Assembly: GCA_038373885.1 (NCBI GenBank)
Contig: JAWZYV010012514.1
Location: forward strand, 1-64,000
DNA: 64,000 nt
Reading direction: 5' to 3'
Source: Cheiracanthium punctorium
Lineage: Eukaryota; Arthropoda; Arachnida; Araneae; Cheiracanthiidae
Every line of letters begins with the position of its first letter. The stretch's first letter is position 1. Of the stretch, positions 11,911-22,674 are shown piece by piece. Below the pieces are notes generated by a model. The model did not search any database. It was given only the letters and a program-made list of their open reading frames with translations, and was not told where the DNA came from. A program made the position numbers and the translations under genes.

Positions 11911-12217
11911 CCCTTAAATGCATGAATATTTTTCTCGTTCGCACGATAGCCACGAGTATAAGTTAAATTTCTTATATCAGTTTTATGAATAACTAATTCA
12001 TTTCTCCAAGGACAAACAGTTTGGGAGAATTATGTGAAACTTTTATTACTCACGATATGAATCATATAAATCATTTCATATGAATGAATCCATATGAATC
12101 CTTTATTATTAAAAAAAACTATATTTTATATATGAGACTGACATAAGAAATTTGGCTTCTACTCTAATCCGGCACTGAAAAATACGATGCATATATGCAT
12201 CGCTATGCATTTAAGGG
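11911..12217. mobile_element. MITE with CCCTTAAATGCAT termini and CTAA flanks
   Basis: Perfect 13-bp inverted termini (CCCTTAAATGCAT and ATGCATTTAAGGG) are flanked by identical CTAA tetramers at 11907-11910 and 12218-12221. The CCC...GGG termini and 4-bp duplication resemble piggyBac-type elements, but the target reads CTAA instead of TTAA. The 307-bp body has no ORF of note. Confidence 0.75.
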
Positions 12218-12221
12218 CTAA

Positions 12222-12689
12222 CTATTCGGTGGTAAATATTTCGGTAAAGTGACCTAGCCCAATCGTCTTCCCAACCGAAATAAACACCCAGGAACGAATT
12301 TTTAAGGAAATCGTTAGACCCGTTTTCGAGATCGCTCGGACATGCAAACGGTCCGCGTTTAATTAGGAACGGATAGAAATTTTGCAAGAAAATCCATTAA
12401 TTATTTACTAAATCAAAGTCGGAAAACTACCTGCCGCTTGTACACGGAATGAAACTCAAAAATATATAATTAAAAGCGATGATTCTTATGCTCAATTTTC
12501 GAACAATTATTCGAGCCTTCTTTAAAATTACGAATGAAAGAAAAGTTCATAAGGCAGATATAATTTAGAATCTAGATGTATGGAAAAAATAGACATCCAA
12601 TATAACTGAACAAAAATCAGAAAATTCACTATTGATAATTGATTTCTGTATTTAATAGACAGTAGGTGGTAAGTATTTTTACCGCGGCC
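12222..12689. other. no gene seen
   Basis: AT-rich sequence without an ORF or repeat boundary that I can support. Confidence 0.5.
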
Positions 12690-12908
12690 TTATAAATGGT
12701 TAAGGCCAATTATATACACGAGGGATCTAGGCCTATGGGTTGGGTGCTCTCCGTGGGGGTCTTTTAAAAGGGTCCTGATCTGTATTCACGCTAAATTTCG
12801 GAGGAAACCACGGAAAACTCAGAACGGTTTGGTCGGCGGACGCGACCTGGTTTTGAACCAGACACCTTGACTCCCGAGTTCAGAGCGCAAATGCCACTGG
12901 CCTTAGAG
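12690..12908 (-). repeat. tRNA-derived SINE, type c (minus strand)
   Basis: On the minus strand it carries the B-box-like GGTTCAAAACC, then GTCCGCCGACC, then CCGTGGTTTCCTCCGAAATT. This is the same body as the plus-strand copy at 22471-22655. Confidence 0.65.
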
Positions 12909-13403
12909 AAGGGAGAAATACTTTTACTTTCCGAACATGTACCATGTAAGGAAAGTATTGTAATCATGAAAAAATTCGATTACGAGATTTTGGTGTATTG
13001 ACACGTTTAGAGGGCTTCTGAATTCATTTATGTTATTTTTACGAGATGTATGTATGTATGTGTGTGTGTGTGTATGTGTGTTTGTGTGTATGTGAGTGAA
13101 CACGATAGCTCCTGAACGGGGCATGCGATTGAGCTCAAATTGGGTCTATAGGTTATAAACCACCGTCGCAAGACCGGTATTGATTTTGGTGTGTATAGGA
13201 CTTATAGTTTTTCTACAGGGCTACGACAAAGATTTCTTTTCCATTATGGCCTATGGGGGAAAATTCTGGAAAGTGCGCTAGCGTTTAAACGGTACATTCG
13301 ATTGAGCTCAAATTGGGTGTACATGTTATAAACAACCATCGTAAGACCGGTATCGATTTTGATGTGTATAGGACTTATAGTTTTTCTACAGGGTATGTAT
13401 GTA

Positions 13404-14052
13404 CAAAGGGCATTCCATAAAAACTGAGAGTAAAAACATAGAAAATCCAGAAATATATTTACAGCAAAAAATACATCATTCTTTTTCGAAACACCTTCCG
13501 TCAGATGATATGAAACGGTCCCATCGTTCAACCCACTTTTCAAAACAAGTAGAGAAGCCCTTTTCTGGAAGCTGCTTCAAAGAACCCTCCATCCACTGCT
13601 GAAATAACTTCAGAATCTGAGTTAGATTTTCAGCCACGGAGCTTCTCCTTCAACGTCGGAAACAGCCAGAAATCGCATGGTGCGAGATCTGGACTGTAAG
13701 GGGGATATGGCATGATTTTAATATCGCATTGACTAAGCTATTACTGAACAGAAGTAGCGACATGCGGGCGAGCATTATCTTGATGTAATGTCCAATTCCC
13801 TTGGGGGGGGTCTAGTGAAATGTCCAATTCCCCACCAGTTCATGACGCTTTCTCGATAAGTGTTGTAGGGCAAATAAAACAATTCTTTAAACAAGCACGG
13901 AACTAGGAAAATAAAATCGTCTGATTCGTTTAGAATTTTGTATAAACGTACTGTTAACCGTTTGAAAAAATCGCCTGCACTTCTATTTTTTAGTTTCGCG
14001 GTGTTGCCACTACGTAAAAAAATAACTCTCAGTTTTTATGGAATGCCCTTTG
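13404..14052 (-). pseudogene. internally deleted mariner element with transposase C-terminal remnant
   Basis: The inverted termini (CAAAGGGCATTCCATAAAAA and its complement) are flanked by TA at 13402-13403 and 14053-14054. On the minus strand, around 13500-13785, the translation reads QDNARPHVA, then YSPDLAPCDFWLFPTLKEKL. The two aspartates are separated by 34 residues, the mariner D34D spacing. Two adjacent stops lie between them, further stops follow, and the N-terminal half is missing. At 649 bp the element is about half the usual 1.3 kb. Confidence 0.9.
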
Positions 14053-14299
14053 TATATGTGTGTGTGTGCATGCATGTCTATGTATGTGTGTATGGGAGTG
14101 AACACGGTAGCTCCTAAACGGGCCATTCGATTGAGCTCAAATTGGGTATATATGTTATGAACCACCGTCGCAAGATCGGTATTGATTTTCGTGCGCATAT
14201 AGGACTCATAGTTTTTCTACAGGGCTACGACAAAAATTTATTTTACATTATGGCCTATGGGTGGGGGGGAAATTCTTGAAACTGCGCTAGCGTTTAAAT

Positions 14300-14646
14300 C
14301 TGTGGTTCTCAACCTTTTTAACGTCGCGCTCCCCAACAAAGGCTAACTTACGGTGGCACCCCCCCCCCTCACATTTTTCAGCATATATTCAGTTTTTTAA
14401 TCTTCAACAATGAACATGTAGTCGAATTTTCTTCAAAATAAGGTTATCAGTCAAGTTTGAATGAACTTTTAACCGAAAATGGATATATTTTTGAGTAAAA
14501 ATGAGAATAAATAAGATGATTTTTTTTTTTTAAACATGCATCAAACATGCATCACTACTTGCTCTTTGGTTTTTCTCTTCCCCCCCCCCTCTGAAAACGC
14601 TCCGCGCCCCCCTTGGGAGTCGCACCCCACAGGTTGAGAAACGCTG
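14300..14646. mobile_element. hAT MITE with GGTTCTCAACC termini, copy J1
   Basis: It begins CTGTGGTTCTCAACC and ends GGTTGAGAAACGCTG, close to the CAGNGGTTCTCAACC termini known for hAT elements. The flanks GTTTAAAT (14292-14299) and GTTTAAAC (14647-14654) give an 8-bp duplication with one change. It is inserted in the GTTTAAAC octamer that recurs in every family B unit. The body is C-rich at both ends with an AT-rich centre. A second copy lies at 46381-46820. Confidence 0.85.
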
Positions 14647-15046
14647 GTTTAAACGGTACATTCGATTGAGCTCAAATTGGGTATATATGTTATAAACTGC
14701 CTTCGTAAGACCGGTATTGATTTGGGTGTGTATAGAACTTAAAATTTTTATACAGGGCCACGACATAGATTTCTTTTACATTACGGCACATGGGGAGAAA
14801 TTCTTGAAAGTGCGCTAGCGTTTATTTAACTGCTTGGGAATGATCTTTATCGTAAATGTTCGGAAAGTCGAGTGGAGTCATCCCAAATTTTTTTACCTGG
14901 ACATAAAAAACACAGTCCAATTTTACCCATAGAAGTACCACGGGGAAGGGGGGGGGTCTAGTGATTTTGACCCCCGACCCTCACGATGCCCCTGATGCCC
15001 CTTGTTGATGACCCTGATCTTTAGACTTTGAAAATATCTTTTCGCA

Positions 15047-15745
15047 TTGCTAAAGCAGGATGCGACATTTAACGGAAAGTACTTCAAAAAATTTTCAACA
15101 AAACTATTGCTCTTTATCTATTTTGAAAAATTCAACGACCAACACCTAACAAGACTATGTCTTTGGCAAGGCATGGGTGCCCATATGAGTACTTTTAGAA
15201 GTAATATTGTATTTGTAAGGGGCGGCTCATGTCAGACTTCTAAACGTTTTAGTACTAAAATAATGGAAAAAAAGTTCAGTATGCTGTAAAACTGCCTACT
15301 ATACTTAAGTCTGAAGGTAACCCCAACCGCCTTTTAGGTCAAGCCACCATTTTTGCCCAATGTATGGGCGCCCATGGTTAGTGTATAATGTTTTTCATTA
15401 AATGGAAAGTAATAATTTCAGATATTCTGCAAGAAAAATATGCGAAAGGGCAAAAAGAGGGTCTGTTGCTGCAACCTCTATCTCTAGTTACAGATTGACG
15501 ACTTGGGGATATCCCCAGCCGACCCTCAGGTCAAGCCTCATATGCGTCCCCTGTAGGGGCGCTTATGGTTCAGTGTAAAATGATTTTCATTAAACTGAGT
15601 GCAATTCTCTTAAATCTTGTGTGAGGGAAAAAAAAAAAAAAAAAAAAAAAAAACGGGGCGTCTGCTGCCGCCCCCTATTTTTGCTTTCAGACTGCCGCCC
15701 GGGGCGGACCGCCCCCCCCCTTGCTACGCCACTGCCTTACCCACT
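15047..15745. repeat. degenerate ~190-bp tandem repeat ending in a hAT-like terminus
   Basis: Two related units are visible at about 15310-15495 and 15496-15690. Each has AGGTCAAGCC, a GGGCGC-(T/C)ATGGTT segment, a TTTTTCATTAAA segment and a GTCTG(T/C)TGC end. A weaker third lies upstream. The right edge reads CTACGCCACTGCC, which inverts to the hAT-like terminus CAGTGGCGTAG. I could not find its left partner. A poly-A run lies at about 15629-15652. Confidence 0.5.
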
Positions 15746-15847
15746 GGATATTTACCCAACCTAAATCTATTAGCAAAAAATTCTCACCCATTTTATAAAA
15801 ATCTCACTCAGTTTTGGGGGAAAGGGTGAGAAATTCTCACCCAGTTT

Positions 15848-16640
15848 CACTGGCGGCTCCTCCATTGGAGCACATGAGCACGTGAACCCCCAGAGGAAAA
15901 ACTAAAGAATAAACACATTAAAAAATTAAATTAAAAAAAATATATTAAGTACACTTCTAGATTTTTGTGAATTTAAAACATGAGTTTGACTCTTCCCACC
16001 CCCCCACTATTATTAAACGCGTTTATGATAGCTAACACACTGTATCGTAGGTTACTACAGCATAATCTTTCGTCGCTCGCACGTGCGATCGGCCCGAGTG
16101 GCCCTTTCAACCGGTCTCGGAGGATAGACGCCGAGAGAGTGAGAGAGAGTTGCGGGGGAAGCGTGGCGCTTTCGCTCGCACCAATTTATTGTGCTCACAG
16201 CAGATTTTTTTTGCCGTTCTCTCCTCTGGATTCTCTCTTGGCTTGTTGTGTTCGGTTAATTAATCCATTTTTTTTTCATATTCTTATAATTTTCTTAATT
16301 TTTATGATTTTTCACTACAGTATTTTTTACGAACGAGTGTCCATCATTAAGATGGCAGTCCAATAAATGTTTCGGAGCTACAGCAACGACATTTTTCAAT
16401 GTCATCCTTTGGAAAAGAAATTGAAAGAAAAAATAAAGACACTATTTTTGCTAAAACTTATTTTAGCGACGAAATGTAAGATCCAAGAGGACTTGTTTTC
16501 TTTCAGTGGCGTGTATTGTTTTCCTTTCACTGCTGGAAATGCAAATCTAGTTTAACTTGTAAGGTGCGTCGTATCTGCCTATTTAATTTTCGAAATTAAT
16601 TTTGTGAACCTCCATTTAAATAACCCACGAGCCGCCACTG
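15848..16640. mobile_element. hAT-type element with exact 8-bp target duplication
   Basis: Identical octamers CCCAGTTT at 15840-15847 and 16641-16648 flank termini CACTGGCGGCTC and GAGCCGCCACTG. The 793-bp body includes a GC-rich, GAGA-rich core (about 16070-16200). It contains two modest open frames (15980-16366 and 16367-16555) without motifs I recognise. The length and lack of a transposase suggest a non-autonomous hAT. Confidence 0.85.
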
Positions 16641-16826
16641 CCCAGTTTTTTTCTGTAAGGAAAACCCTAGTTGCAGTAGTCAGGAATTTCCCCTCACACG
16701 CTTTCACGCTTCAGCCGTTCTGTAGTGCTGCCATCTATATTTAAATGTTTGTACTAATAATTCACCCATAATTTATTTAAAATTGTACGTTTATTTAGAC
16801 CAAAGAAAACGAATTTCGTCCGCATT

Positions 16827-17188
16827 TATGCTATTTTTACGAAATGTATGTTGTATGCGAGTGAACACGATAGCTCCTAAACGGGGCATTCGATTGAACT
16901 CAAATTGGGTGTATAGGTCATAAACCACCGTCGCAAGACCGGTATTGATTTGGGTGTGCATAAGACTTACAGTTTTTCTACAGGGCTACGACCAAGATTT
17001 CTTCTACAGGATGGCCTATTTGGGGAAATTCTCGAAAGTGCGCTAAAGTTTAAACGGCGAGTTCGATTGAGCTTCCATTGGGTATATATGTTTGAATGAT
17101 TCATCGATTCAAATTCATTTAAACTCTTGGTCATGATCTTAATCGTAAGTGTTTTTGGAAAGTCGAGCGGAGTCACTCCAGATTTTTT
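16827..17188 (+). mobile_element. family B copy B2, 5'-truncated
   Basis: It lacks the ACTTTCCGAACA end and begins in the TATTTTTACGAAATGTATG segment before the microsatellite. It has two CGATTGA-type unit starts. The right end, GGAAAGTCGAGCGGAGTCAC, is present but has one extra G before GGAAAG. Confidence 0.75.
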
Positions 17189-17275
17189 GCCTACTTGAAA
17201 ATCATGCAACTTCTGAACAGCTTTTTAGGAAATTGAATTGAGCTTAGAGACTCGGTAAAATTGACAATGCCTCTT

Positions 17276-17399
17276 TTTACTTTCCGAACATGTACCATGT
17301 AAGGAAAGTATTGTAATCATGAAAAAATTCGAATTCGAGATTTTGGTGTATTTACACGTTTTGAGGTCTTCTGAATTCATTTATGCTATTTTTACGAGA

Positions 17400-17437
<38 letters not shown>

Positions 17438-17950
17438 TTTGTGTGTATGGGAGTGAACACGATAGCTCCTGAACAGGGCATGCGATTGAGCTCAAATTGG
17501 GTATATAGGTTATAAACCACCGTCGCAAGACCGGTATTGATTTTGGTGTGTATAGGACTTACAGTTTTTCTACAGGGCTACGACCAAGATTTCTTTTACA
17601 TTATGGCCTACGGGGAGAAATTCTTGAAAGTGCGCTAGCGTTTAAACGGTCCATTCGATGGAGCTCAAATTAGGTATACATGTTATAAACCACCGTCGCA
17701 AGACCTGTATTGATTTTGATGTGTATAGGACTTACAGTTTTTCTACAGGGATAAAATAAAGATTTCTTTTACATTATGGCCTATGGTGAGACATTCTTGA
17801 AAGTGCGCTAGTGTTTAAACGGTACATTCGATCGAGCTTCAATTTGGTATATATGTTTGAATTATTCATCGTTTGAAATTTATACAAATGCTTGGTCATG
17901 ATCTTAATCGTAGTGTTCGGAAAGTCGAGTGGAGTCACTCCAGATTTTTT
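17276..17950 (+). mobile_element. family B copy B3, complete
   Basis: The whole order is visible: ACTTTCCGAACATG, the conserved segment ending TTTTTACGAGATGTATG, a (GT)n tract, GAACACGATAGCTCCTGAAC, two ~172-bp units and a terminal part unit. It ends GTGTTCGGAAAGTCGAGTGG and TCACTCCAGATTTTTT. It is a good reference copy for the family. Confidence 0.85.
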
Positions 17951-18257
17951 CAAGTTGCACTGCGAGCTGACGTTCAGAATGAATTAATAAAGTTTTCGTA
18001 ATTGCCAGAAAAAAATATTTGCCGAACATACGGAATCTCGGGATATGTCTCAAAGCGGGTTAATATCCTCGGCCCGTTTATGAAGGCAATTCCTGTGCTT
18101 ATGAATTTTTTTTTAGTGAAAGTTGCACGCAGCGTGCAGCTTGACTGTTAACGCCAAGTCCCGTAGTGCATAGGGTGAAGAATCTGAACCACTATTCATT
18201 TTTTCGAGAGTTTAAGATCATGGGTTAGTTTTTAAAGCTGTTCAGGTAGTACAGCCC
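17951..18257. other. no gene seen
   Basis: Short unique stretch between a family B copy and a piggyBac-type fragment. No ORF or boundary is recognised. Confidence 0.5.
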
Positions 18258-18261
18258 TTAA

Positions 18262-18414
18262 CCCTTTCCCAATGCTAAAAAAAGGGCAGCCGTTGCCATC
18301 GCCCGACTTCACTACCAGCAAGATGGAGGACGATCGAAACGCTCATCGCGTGCCAAAGATCTAGAGACAACTTTTTTGACAACAGCTGGCTGTGCCGCAC
18401 AGCCAGCTGTCATC
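18262..18414 (-). mobile_element. piggyBac-type MITE family A, short derivative A2
   Basis: Only the CCCTTTCCCAATGCTAAAAA half and the central palindrome (GACAACAGCTGGCTGTGCCG) remain. TTAA is present at 18258-18261 and again at 18415-18418, just past the palindrome. The element may therefore have moved as a short derivative, or the second TTAA may be chance. Confidence 0.7.
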
Positions 18415-18418
18415 TTAA

Positions 18419-19327
18419 AATTCGAAAATCGGAATATTTTAGAAGATATTAATAAAAAACTGAAAAATTAAACATAATGGTTGCCAGATTTAGCATAAGA
18501 TCATTCATTCCTTTGCAACAAAGCGTTTCCAAGTATGTAGAATGGCGTAACATTGACAAACGTGAAGTAGAATGACATCCATTTTACACCAAATTAAAAA
18601 GTATATGAAATAAGTAACTAAAAATGTGTTACATAAAAATGACAATTTTCAAATAGTAAGTTCGCTTAGACAACAGGAGTTTAGAATGAGCGATGATTCG
18701 TTTTTCCAAAACAGAATAACTAATATCTTGAAAATGAAAAATAATTAAAATGCAGATTATTTTAAAGCGGTTCGGTTCAGCTGGATTATTGGCTACCAGT
18801 AGAAATATTGGGCGGCGTTCACTATGCCATTATAGCAGTTATAGTACACTTTGGATATTGGCCAGCGCGGCGAGATGGTATCATTCGTGGTGCTAAGTAC
18901 GCCAAACAGCAAAGAATTATGTAAATGAAAATAGGGATAACGGTTTTCCGGGAACCTTAAATGAACAGTCATTATAGGTTGTGAGCCTGTGTCAATCGCC
19001 CAATAACGAAAAGTCGCCATGGGTGGCAAGCTATCCTACCTGTTCCGTAGTTTTTATCAAAGAAAACATATGAATTACTGTTTTCTTAGAGCTCATTATT
19101 AACTATACATATACTCAAGTCGCCCAATTATGAAAATTTTCCATAAATGGCTAATACGCAAGGCGCCCCATGGGTTTCACATAATTACAAATAGTGCGAG
19201 GTTTAAATTTTTATGTTCCAAGCAACATGCAAGAACCAAGCAGTGTGTAGCTCAGTAACATTCTATCTTATCCAACGTTTGGGTTTTATTTGTTGAAATT
19301 ATGTCTTTATTACGAATAAGTCTTTTT
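18419..19327. other. no gene recognised
   Basis: A minus-strand open frame at 18793-19029 (78 codons) is less AT-rich than its flanks but matches no family I know. Several CGCCCAAT/ATTGGGCG words recur in inverted orientation (18808, 18998, 19120), which may mean an old MITE. I cannot fix its ends. Confidence 0.4.
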
Positions 19328-19686
19328 AGGGGCCGAATGCCTCATACGAAATGCGAGCGAAGCGAGTCTAGGGACCTTGGCCCCTAGTAGTATAAGAGAT
19401 AGGAAAGGAGGGACAATATAAAAATTAAATTTTGTATTTAAAAATGTATACAGCCCCCCAACAAAAAGATAAAAAAATGCCATATCTGAAAGCTGCTCTT
19501 AGTTCGAAGAACTTTTCTGTTTGAAAGTATCTTTCGATCTCTCACGGTCAGAACCGCCCCGAAACCTTCGGCCGCCCATGTACAAATTAAAATTGGCCGC
19601 CCCTTTCATACAAACCTTATACTTTAAATTTTTCTTTCGCCGCCCACGTGCTGTGCACCATCATGCCCTCCGCTAGGATCGGCCCT
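19328..19686. mobile_element. possible hAT-like remnant (GGGCCGA termini)
   Basis: The right edge GCTAGGATCGGCCCTG inverts to a hAT-like CAGGGCCGATCCTAG. A weak left partner, AGGGGCCGAATGCCT, lies at 19329. No target duplication was found. The body is C-rich (CCGCCC repeats) near 19550-19640. Confidence 0.35.
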
Positions 19687-19719
19687 GCTGACGGTTTAAA
19701 AGATGATCGCTTTAACATC

Positions 19720-20722
19720 CAGGGCCTGATTACCAAAAAGGCTCGAGAAGCTTGAGCTTCCCCTCAGAACAAGGGCGGATTAAAGGGGCGGGCGGAGGGG
19801 GCGACCGCCCCCCCCCCGAGAAAAAGAAATGAATGCAAAAGATCCTATTTTACTTCCACAAAATGGATGTATATGTCAATCTTCTAACTAACCGCCCCCC
19901 GCTAGGACAATCCGCCCCCCCCGACAAACTTGCAAAAATCCGCCACTGCCTCAGAATTTGAAGGGGGGAGGGGCAAAAATGACTGAAAAAGGGATACAAA
20001 TTAAAAATTTTGTTTTTAAGTGATCGTTTAAGTTAATGTAAAGATTTTTAATAAAGAGAAGTGGAAGGCTATTTTTAAGGTTTTTTAGAAGTCTTGATAC
20101 TCCATGTCGCAACACTCCTAAATTAGTTCAGTTTGCGATGTTTTTACCTGGGACATCTGCTCCAGTTGAGAGAAAATTTTCTATGATGGGAACATTGGAT
20201 TGGTAGAAAGGGGTAAACTTTCAATACGTCATCTTAAACATTGTCTAAATGCCAAAATTAATTCTGAACTTCCATGTTGTGATTTTTAGGATGTCATCAA
20301 AACGAACAAACAATTCCCGAAAAAAGCCCCATGTCTCATGAAAAATATACGACTCCATAAATAAAGTTGAATGTTCCAGTAGTAAGGTAATGCTTATAGT
20401 TTACTTTTTAAAGTCATTTTAAAAATACTGTAAAATCTCATTGCAATGAAATAAACTATTGCAGAGATTAATGAATAACATATTTTTATCAAAGGAAAAT
20501 TTCGAATTAATTAATAAAGTATTTTTATAAAATAAAATCATTAGAACTCATTAAATCAATAAAATATCCTTTTAAAAAAAAAGATATTTTCATATTACGT
20601 ACATTTTTGTATTTCATATTAGAAAATCATTAAAAATTTTACTGAATCCAAACAAAAAGGGAGGGGGGGGGCGCCGAAATGAGACTGAGCTTCCCCTCAC
20701 TTCAAAGGTTAATCGGGCCCTG
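19720..20722 (+). mobile_element. hAT element with transposase C-terminal remnant
   Basis: Exact octamers TTAACATC at 19712-19719 and 20723-20730 flank the termini CAGGGCCTGATTACC and GGTTAATCGGGCCCTG. Around 20131-20210 the plus strand reads FAMFLPGTSAPVERKFSMM. This matches the conserved start of the hAT C-terminal dimerisation block (a PGTSAxVER-type motif), and a stop follows after LDW. Most of the transposase is gone. The body carries a second, nested element at 19770-19948. A sister copy is at 35713-36775. Confidence 0.9.
19770..19948. mobile_element. nested hAT-like MITE (GGCGGATT termini)
   Basis: Identical CCTCAGAA octamers at 19762-19769 and 19949-19956 bound a 179-bp insert. Its ends are CAAGGGCGGATT and AATCCGCCACTG. 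The sister element at 35713 has CCTCAGAATTTGAAGG uninterrupted, which confirms the empty site. The body is G/C-run rich. Confidence 0.9.
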
Positions 20723-20730
20723 TTAACATC

Positions 20731-21519
20731 TGTTTTGAAACACCGGGTATAGTGCATTCCTAAATTAAATCAAATTGCAATTACTTCAATTTGAAGAATA
20801 CAGATGACGCCACCAAACAATCTTAAAATATTTCGGCTAATGATGTTTATGTTCAGTGCACACTATTTCCTGTGGCGAACCATTTAGATAGACCCTCCTC
20901 TCCATACAAAGTTATTACAGGGTACTTTGAAGAAAAAAAATCTCTACACACTTAGTACACAAATAAAAATAAAAATAATCGCACCGGACACGCGAAAACA
21001 TTCAGTAGGATTCTTCATAAGCTGCATCAGACTCTGAAAGGAATGAAAGAGAAAAGGGAAAAACAAAAAACAAAAGAGCCTTTTATCGAAATTTCAGAAA
21101 TAAAACCTTAATCCTTCGTAGACTTTACCAGACGTCCAGGGGATGACCCCTTCATCCCGTTTTTAAATGAACAATGACGTCACTCAATGACTCATGAATG
21201 AAGTTTCATATTCTAGTACGACTTCTGAATTTATTTTTTTAAAGTAATTTCAAAAATACTGTAAAATCTCGTTATAGTGAACTAAAGTTTCATGGATATT
21301 TCAGATTAAAGAATTAAATATTTCTACTGAAGAAAATCATGTCAACGAAGTTTCACTTTAACGAATTTTTCAGAATTACAGGTTCAATTTTCCCCTTGAA
21401 ATTCGTTTTTTTATGAGATTTTACTGAGGTCCTCGGTTGGACCTCAGTCGAACCCCCCCCCCCGCTCCCCCCTAAAAAAAATGCTGGCACAGCCACAGCT
21501 AGGACATAGAGGGTGGGCA
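20731..21519. other. no gene seen
   Basis: AT-rich DNA. A short local palindrome, CTGAGGTCC-TCGGTT-GGACCTCAG, is at 21424-21447, followed by a C run. No bounded element is recognised. Confidence 0.5.
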
Positions 21520-21640
21520 GCGCACGGCCAGCTGTCTCATAAATGTTCTTGAGCTCCATGTCATGCGAAAGGTGATTCGATCGATCGCCATGCTGCTTGC
21601 TGGTAGTTAAGTCTTGAGATGGCAACTCTCTGTATACATT
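21520..21640. mobile_element. diverged fragment of piggyBac-type family A
   Basis: Words from the family A interior appear in order: CGGCCAGCTGTCTC, then GATCGATCGCC, then TTGCTGGTAGTTAAGTC and GATGGCAAC. The termini are missing. Confidence 0.5.
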
Positions 21641-21754
21641 TTCGGCTTTGGGCAGTCCAACAAGCTTTTCTTTTATATCTATGTATGGCAAACCTGTGGC
21701 CGAGCGCATGTTGCTTTTGTTGCTAATGCCCTCTGGCAACTACGGAGCTGTGCC

Positions 21755-22170
21755 AGTCCCCCCGCCACCCCCTCTCTCCCCATGAGAGAAGGCGATGGGC
21801 GCAGAAGGGGCGGCTTCCATTCAGACGAGCCCCTGGAGGGGAAGACCGATTTAGCGAGGGGGGTCTCCTCCTTTCGAACCCATTCCAGGTGAGAGACTTA
21901 GCTCCTGAAATGGGCACCCCCAGAGGTATCGTTTGAAGGGAGGTCCTGGGAGCCACGAACCGACTCTACGTGCACCCACCTCCCATGAGCGCACGCGGTC
22001 CCACATCAGCCCAGCCGCGAGAGGAGCTCACCCTCCCAGACGCTGGCCAAGCCGGGTGCTGCTTCACTTTCCGCGTTCTTACGGGAACGGAGCTTGGTGC
22101 CTAGGCCATCGAGGGACGGCCGAGCGCAATAGCGCTCTGAGCTGGGAGGTATGTGCATTTTGGTAAAGTC
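21755..22170 (+). repeat. GC-rich dispersed repeat L, copy 1
   Basis: About 400 bp of GC-rich DNA align in order with 53461-53822. Shared tracts include GAGGCGATGGGC-type, CGATTTAGC, GAACCCATTCCAG, CCCCCAGAGGTATCGTTT, CCCCATGAGCG(C/T)ACACGG-type and GGGTGCTGCTT-type words. It differs sharply in base composition from its flanks. I cannot assign it to a family. Open frames in it are not conserved between the two copies as far as I can see. Confidence 0.6.
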
Positions 22171-22244
22171 TTTATTACACATATTTGCATAATATTTTTG
22201 TAAACCCTATCACTTACTTGCACTACATGTCCATGGATTTATGG

Positions 22245-22470
22245 CCTCACTATGGCACAGTGGTTATGCCACTGAAAATGGTAGACGGCCGAAGTGGGAA
22301 GGTCCGGGTTCGGGTCCCATCGCGCGGATGTCGATCGAACGGTCTGGAGTTTTGGTAGGTTTTCTCGAGATGTAACGTGAATACGCGTTAGAATCCCTTG
22401 GAAAGTCCTCCTACCAAGGCACCCTCCCCCTTAGGCAGATCGCCCTAGAGTAGCGTTGCCTCAATCACAC
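22245..22470 (+). repeat. tRNA-derived SINE, type b
   Basis: It has the GGCACAGTGGTTATGCCACT head, then the B-box GGGTTCGGGTCCC, ATCGCGCGGATGTCGATC, and the tail CGCCCTAGAGTAGCGTTGCC followed by TCAATCACAC. This is one of the better preserved copies of the family. Confidence 0.8.
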
Positions 22471-22655
22471 AACCAACCCACTGAGCTGGGAGATGGAAGG
22501 TGCCTAGTTCGAACCCAGGTAGCGTCCGCCGACCTCGCCGTTCGGAGTCTTCCGTGGCTTTCTCCGAAACTTAGCGTAAATTCGGGTAAGGATCCCTCAG
22601 GAAGATCCCCACGGAGGGCACCCCCCCCCCCCGAGTGTATATCCCTACTGCAGAT
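22471..22655 (+). repeat. tRNA-derived SINE, type c
   Basis: It follows the type b copy without a gap. The head is ACCCACTGAGCTGGGAGATGG, cut by me to its key words ACTGAGCTGGGA and the B-box AGTTCGAACCC. The body has GCGTCCGCCGACCTCG and CCGTGGCTTTCTCCGAAACT, then a C run. The minus-strand partner is at 12690-12908. Confidence 0.7.
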
Positions 22656-22674
22656 AACTGGCCGCTATCCAACC

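Larger units (their letters stand above)
12922..14893 (+). mobile_element. family B copy B1, composite, with two nested elements
   Basis: The left end is TTTTACTTTCCGAACATG and the right end is GTTCGGAAAGTCGAGTGGAG. Two internal units lie at 12930-13393. A deleted mariner (13404-14052) and a hAT MITE (14300-14646) are inserted. The sequence just left of the mariner jumps from the CTACAGGG motif of a unit straight into a TATGTATGTA microsatellite. That microsatellite belongs near the left end of a family B element, so B1 is probably two copies joined at about 13393. Confidence 0.75.

Noticed and set aside
15980..16366. 128-codon plus-strand frame
   Set aside because: Lies inside a hAT-type non-autonomous element; hydrophobic tail from T-rich DNA, no domain recognised.
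18793..19029. 78-codon minus-strand frame with unusual composition
   Set aside because: No recognisable motif, and inverted CGCCCAAT words suggest an old repeat instead.
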